Positions 11,180 through 13,486 of a stretch of 13,486 nucleotides of DNA are shown one piece after another. A program made the translations under genes and the position numbers. Numbering within the stretch: the first letter of the stretch is position 1; the number at the start of each line of letters is the position of its first letter. Source of the stretch: Candidatus Microgenomates bacterium (GTDB taxonomy: Bacteria; Patescibacteriota; Microgenomatia; UBA1400; PJMF01); contig WFTH01000064.1 in NCBI GenBank assembly GCA_015485595.1, positions 1 through 13,486 on the forward strand, written 5' to 3'. A model generated the notes under the pieces. That model had not been told where the DNA came from and ran no database searches. It saw only the letters and a program-made list of their open reading frames with translations.

Positions 11180-11546
11180 GGTCGTTCAATCCAGACGGTG
11201 GCCTCGGTAGCTTTAAGTTACCGGGGAGGAAAGTCCGGACAGCAAGGCGCAGGGTGCCTGACGCATCCCTAGGCAAGCCAAGTGGCCCACTAGGGCGAAG
11301 TCAGGGCTTTCGATGTTAAGTCGAAATGACAGTTAGAGCCACAGTGACGATCCGGGTAGCGCCGGGTGAAACGGCCCAAGCGATTGGGGTCTTGTTTGCG
11401 AGTTTATCGCAAACGAGGGCAATCCTCCCTGCTGCAACCGCCGAACTTCACCATAATGCATGCGCCTGCTTTCTGGGTGATAAGGTCGCGGGCAGTAGAT
11501 AGATCACCGTCTTAAACACAGAATCCGGCTTATGGGTTGAACGACC
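11180..11546 (+). ncRNA. rnpB: RNase P RNA, bacterial type A-like
   Basis: This is the catalytic RNA that removes 5' leaders from pre-tRNAs. P1 is a perfect 10-bp helix, GGTCGTTCAA (11180-11189) with TTGAACGACC (11537-11546). P2 is a perfect 8-bp helix, AGACGGTG (11193-11200) with CACCGTCT (11505-11512). Conserved core segments are GAGGAAAGTCCGGAC (from 11226), ACAGTGACGA (from 11341), GGGTGAAACGG, the junction TAGATAGAT (11496-11504) and ACAGAATCCGGCTTAT (11518-11533). A strong hairpin GTTTGCGA/TCGCAAAC (11394-11414) fits P12. The 367-nt length is normal. The 5' end sits at the predicted transcription start. The 3' end is set by P1; processing or termination beyond it is unclear, with only a weak TTAAGT/ACTTAA hairpin at 11549-11568. 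Confidence 0.97.
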
Positions 11547-11565
11547 GCTTAAGTTTAGTTATACT
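11537..11565 (+). promoter_or_regulatory. Promoter of the MscS-like gene, overlapping rnpB 3' end
   Basis: TTGAAC (11537-11542) and TATACT (11560-11565) are 17 bp apart. The -35 lies inside the 3' strand of RNase P RNA helix P1. The predicted start near 11572 leaves a leader of about 26 nt with the AAGGAG ribosome binding site. Confidence 0.6.
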
Positions 11566-11598
11566 TAACTTATTAAAAGAATAAAATAAGGAGCTTGT

Positions 11599-12360
11599 AT
11601 GCCGGAATTGATGAGCGTCAGCTACTACACTTACTATCTAAATGCTTTCCTAATTTTTTTACCCCGCTTAGTGTTTGCTTTTGTAGTGTTTCTTTTGGCT
11701 TTGGTTCTGGCACGTTTCCTTAAGCACGTGGTAGTGCGTCTTTTTTCTCAAGTAGACTTAAGTGGTGTAGTTAAAAATACCCCACTTGAAACCTATCTTG
11801 GTGGTACCAAGCTTCTTAGACGAATCGATGGTGTTTTAGGTAACGTGGTTTATTGGTTTGTAACTTTGTTTGGTGTTTACTTTGCGGCCTCGGTGCTACA
11901 GTTTGTTTCTCTAACCAGGTTAATGGAGCAGATTTTTGGCTACCTACCTAATGTGTTTACTGCTTTGGTGGTGTTTTTAATCGGTGTAGTCTTGGCTGGA
12001 GCATCCGAAAGCATGGTTAAAGGTATGACACGCAACTTTGATCCCTCAAGTGCGATCTTGATCGGCAAGATGGTGAGCTACCTAGTCATGTCTTTAACGA
12101 TGTTGATTGTGTTGTCTGAGCTTGGTATTGCAAGAGAGTTTATCATCATTATGTTTGTTGGTTTAGTCAGTGCTTTCTCTTTGGCCTTTGGGCTGGCGGT
12201 AGGTTTGGGTGGACAGCACGTGGTAAAAGACATCTTGTCTGACTGGTACAGAAAAAGGGAGACTTTAGTAACTCAAGAGCCGCAGATAGAGGTTGAGGTG
12301 CCGGCTGAGGAGGTGGAGAAGGCACTTAAAGCTAAGAAAAAGGTAAAGAAGAAGTCATAA
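11599..12360 (+). CDS. MscS-like / conserved TM-helix membrane protein without the beta domain
   Basis: The 253-residue integral membrane protein has about four or five hydrophobic helices: about 14-40, 80-106, 116-138, 155-178 and the glycine-rich segment 184-205. The last, SAFSLAFGLAVGLGGQHVVKDILSDW, resembles the pore helix and following turn of small mechanosensitive channels, where Gly/Ala packing lines the pore. The GYLPNVFTALVVFLIGVVLAG helix (about 118-138) resembles the 'conserved TM helix' repeat of channel-like proteins. The cytosolic beta and alpha/beta vestibule of MscS is missing; instead there is an acidic stretch and a lysine-rich tail (KKKVKKKS). A pressure-sensing role is inference; it could be a different membrane protein. 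AAGGAG supports the ATG at 11599. It converges with the CAP gene, 20 nt apart, with no evident terminator. Confidence 0.8.
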   Translation: MPELMSVSYYTYYLNAFLIFLPRLVFAFVVFLLALVLARFLKHVVVRLFSQVDLSGVVKNTPLETYLGGTKLLRRIDGVLGNVVYWFVTLFGVYFAASVLQFVSLTRLMEQIFGYLPNVFTALVVFLIGVVLAGASESMVKGMTRNFDPSSAILIGKMVSYLVMSLTMLIVLSELGIAREFIIIMFVGLVSAFSLAFGLAVGLGGQHVVKDILSDWYRKRETLVTQEPQIEVEVPAEEVEKALKAKKKVKKKS

Positions 12361-12380
12361 TCTTTTGTCTTCTCGGTTTC

Positions 12381-12986
12381 TCACAGTCTTCCCAAATGCA
12401 AAACTACAATGCAGCCGGCATCTGGATCGGCTTTTTTAAGCGTTTGGCAGTCAACCGCTAGCCCCATGTGTTCATAATCTGGATTTAAGAGTTGTTCCTT
12501 ATGTTTTAAGCTTTTGGTCCAAGCGGCAAAGACGGAAAAAGCACTTTTTTGATTAAAACCTAGATTTTCTCCAGCTTTTTTATAGTTGTAACCTGCCTGT
12601 TCAAAAAACTGCCACGGTGGTCGACTTTGAACATCTTGGTGTTTCCAGTAGTTTCTACTAATCATATCTTGCAATTTGTAGTTAGCGCTTAACTCTAGAG
12701 GGGGATAAACAACTAAAGGACTGAGATTATTTTCTTTGCGGTAAGCGTTAATCAGGTTATAAAGTTTGGTTTTAAACTCTTTAGTTTGGGAGGCGATGTC
12801 ATTCTGAACACCTAAGACGTCAGTTATGGGGGTTTCAGAATCTCTTGATTTGTTAGTTTGAGATCCTGAAATAAATTTAGGATAATGGTAACGATTTCTA
12901 ATCGTGACAATCTGATTAAAAAAAAATAAGGTTAGCATCACTCCTACACCAATTATTAACGCCAGCATACCTAAAACCTTTTTCAT
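12381..12986 (-). CDS. CAP/SCP-domain protein with N-terminal membrane anchor
   Basis: The 201-residue protein has an N-terminal hydrophobic helix (about 4-24) after MKK, acting as uncleaved anchor or signal, a low-complexity linker (about 30-68) and a CAP (SCP/PR1-like) domain (about 72-201). Domain signatures are LINAYRKENNLSPL, YWKH (H116), AGENLG (138-143) and the NPDYEHMGLAVDC and CIVVLHLG strands. H116 and H173 are the usual cavity histidines, and C180 and C192 could form a disulfide outside the cell. Bacterial CAP proteins are extracytoplasmic and mostly of unknown activity. The linker is encoded by an inserted inverted palindrome pair (12798-12886). No Shine-Dalgarno site is visible. 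The start is divergent from the YvcK-like gene. Confidence 0.88.
   Translation of the reverse strand: MKKVLGMLALIIGVGVMLTLFFFNQIVTIRNRYHYPKFISGSQTNKSRDSETPITDVLGVQNDIASQTKEFKTKLYNLINAYRKENNLSPLVVYPPLELSANYKLQDMISRNYWKHQDVQSRPPWQFFEQAGYNYKKAGENLGFNQKSAFSVFAAWTKSLKHKEQLLNPDYEHMGLAVDCQTLKKADPDAGCIVVLHLGRL
12798..12844 (+). repeat. GTCAT...ATCTC palindromic element, copy A in the CAP gene
   Basis: ATTCTGAA (12801-12808) and TTCAGAAT (12834-12841) are a perfect 8-bp inverted pair around a 25-nt loop, bounded by GTC on the left and CTC on the right. The termini match those of the miaA elements. Confidence 0.7.
12860..12886 (-). repeat. GTCAT...ATCTC palindromic element, copy B in the CAP gene (inverted, decayed)
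   Basis: Starting with GAGAT on the plus strand, ATCCTGAAAT (12863-12872) pairs with ATTTAGGAT (12875-12883) with one bulged base. The expected right terminus ATGAC is degraded to ATAATGG. A 15-nt spacer separates it from copy A. Confidence 0.65.
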
Positions 12987-13015
12987 AGTTTAAGCTTAGT
13001 TAAGTTTAGTTAAAA

Positions 13016-13028
13016 AGTATAGTATGAT
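13016..13028. promoter_or_regulatory. Divergent -10 elements for the CAP gene and yvcK-like gene
   Basis: On the plus strand TATGAT (13023-13028) lies 12 nt before ATG 13041, implying a leader of about 5-6 nt. On the minus strand TATACT (13021-13016) faces the CAP gene. Neither has a clear -35. Nearby TTAAGTTTAGTTA (13000-13012) is identical to a 13-mer downstream of rnpB (11549-11561). Confidence 0.4.
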
Positions 13029-13040
13029 TAAGCATAGTTT

Positions 13041-13486
13041 ATGCCAAAGGTAGAAAAAAATATCAAGATTGTGACTATCGGTGGAGGCAGTGGTCACTTT
13101 GCCCTTCTCTCTGCTTTACGTGATATTGATAATCTGGATATTAAAGCGGTGGTCTCGATGGCAGATAGTGGTGGTAGTACCGGGCGTTTGCGAGACGAGC
13201 TTGGCGTTTTACCTCCAGGAGATGTTTTGAAGTGTTTGGTGGCTTTATCTAAGGAACGCAAACGCCACCGTGAGCTTTTGATGAAGCGTTTCGGTGAGGT
13301 TGGAGGCAAGAAACTTAAAGGTCATAGTGTGGGCAATATGCTTTTAACCTTTCTATCTGAGTATATAGATGATTTTCCAGCGGCAACCTTGGCATTTGGA
13401 GAGCTTTTAGAAACAAAAGGCGTGGTGTTACCAGTAACGACTAACAAGATTCACTTGGTGGCGACCTTGGCAGATGGGAAAAAGAT
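13041..13486 (+). CDS. YvcK/CofD-like (gluconeogenesis factor) protein, N-terminal part (cut by window edge)
   Basis: The open frame of 148 codons begins at ATG 13041 and runs off the right edge. It carries the YvcK family signatures in order: TIGGGSGHFALLSALR (12-27; usual 'IGGGTG...LL.GL'), SMADSGGSTGRLRDELGVLPPGDVLKCLVAL, GHSVGNMLL and a VLPVTTNKIHLVATLADG stretch. YvcK proteins bind UDP-sugars in a Rossmann-like fold and affect central carbon metabolism, cell wall supply and cell shape in Bacillus and others. The related CofD is a lactyl-phosphate transferase, but the 'SGGSTGRLRDELG...PPGD' block fits YvcK. There is no Shine-Dalgarno site, and the -10 is only 12 nt upstream, so the mRNA leader is very short. 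Confidence 0.92.
   Translation, partial: MPKVEKNIKIVTIGGGSGHFALLSALRDIDNLDIKAVVSMADSGGSTGRLRDELGVLPPGDVLKCLVALSKERKRHRELLMKRFGEVGGKKLKGHSVGNMLLTFLSEYIDDFPAATLAFGELLETKGVVLPVTTNKIHLVATLADGKK

Noticed and set aside
11440..11495. Possible loss of the GGU motif (pairs with tRNA CCA) in loop L15 of RNase P RNA, attractive because no tRNA here encodes CCA
   Set aside because: CATAATGCA (11452-11460) lacks GGU, but a GATAAGGTC segment (11480-11488) offers one, and I could not fix the P15-P18 fold by eye. A covariance-model alignment would decide.
11549..13012. Identical 13-mer TTAAGTTTAGTTA at 11549-11561 and 13000-13012
   Set aside because: It is AT-rich and short, so chance or common promoter-region composition is enough to explain it.
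13094..13309. Minus-strand frame of 71 codons at the right edge
   Set aside because: It is antisense to the YvcK-like coding region, which has clear family motifs.
1..13486. UGA recoded as glycine or tryptophan (as in some candidate phyla)
   Set aside because: All genes read through with the standard code, miaA appears to end at TGA (11150-11152), and the tRNA-Trp has a CCA anticodon.
1..13486. CRISPR array, transposase gene, phage genes or defence system
   Set aside because: No spaced direct repeats of CRISPR type and no transposase, integrase, nuclease or phage-like protein was found; the repeats seen are palindromic or simple.

Overview
The window looks like a chromosomal segment of a Candidate Phyla Radiation bacterium (Patescibacteria, possibly a Microgenomates-type lineage). 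I infer this from compact essential genes with reduced domain sets, a small lysine-rich protein resembling the Patescibacteria-restricted family DUF5660, an O-antigen-ligase-like membrane protein, four tRNA genes without encoded CCA, and many genes without a Shine-Dalgarno site. No database search was possible. The standard bacterial code fits: TGG is the only tryptophan codon needed and the tRNA-Trp has a CCA anticodon.

Layout. 1-278 (minus) is the start of a membrane protein cut by the window edge. 324-635 (plus) is a small two-helix membrane protein. 628-4960 (minus) is the classical translation operon infC-rpmI-rplT-pheS-pheT, with a hairpin terminator between rplT and pheS whose 5' arm can instead pair with the end of rplT. 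tRNA-Val(GAC) diverges from infC. A DUF5660-like gene and a trigger factor without its PPIase domain follow on the minus strand. On the plus strand come a SAM-hydrolase-like (DUF62/fluorinase superfamily) protein that has lost the usual catalytic residues, a Mn-type superoxide dismutase, tRNA-Val(CAC) and tRNA-Cys, with tRNA-Trp facing them. Then miaB and miaA overlap, followed by the RNase P RNA gene rnpB and a MscS-like membrane protein. A CAP-domain protein lies on the minus strand, and the start of a YvcK/CofD-like gene runs off the right edge.

How the genes work together. Most of the window serves translation and protein maturation: initiation factor, two ribosomal proteins, both PheRS subunits, four tRNAs, tRNA 5' maturation (RNase P), A37 modification of UNN-reading tRNAs (MiaA then MiaB) and the ribosome-bound chaperone. 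tRNA-Cys and tRNA-Trp beside miaB-miaA both carry the A36-A37-A38 run that MiaA recognises.

Most striking signal. Two genes, miaA and the CAP gene, carry in-frame insertions of the same kind of mobile-looking repeat. A short palindrome bounded by GTCAT and ATCTC is followed, after a short spacer, by a second palindrome in inverted orientation. The architecture recalls REPINs or Rickettsia palindromic elements. miaA carries further stacked insertions (a heptad tandem repeat, and a GC-rich hairpin between 12-bp direct repeats), making it about 60-75 residues longer than usual. Other themes are a recurrent extended -10 promoter (TGnTAwAAT), probable leaderless mRNAs for miaB and tig, and loss of accessory domains in PheT, trigger factor, MiaB and the MscS-like protein.
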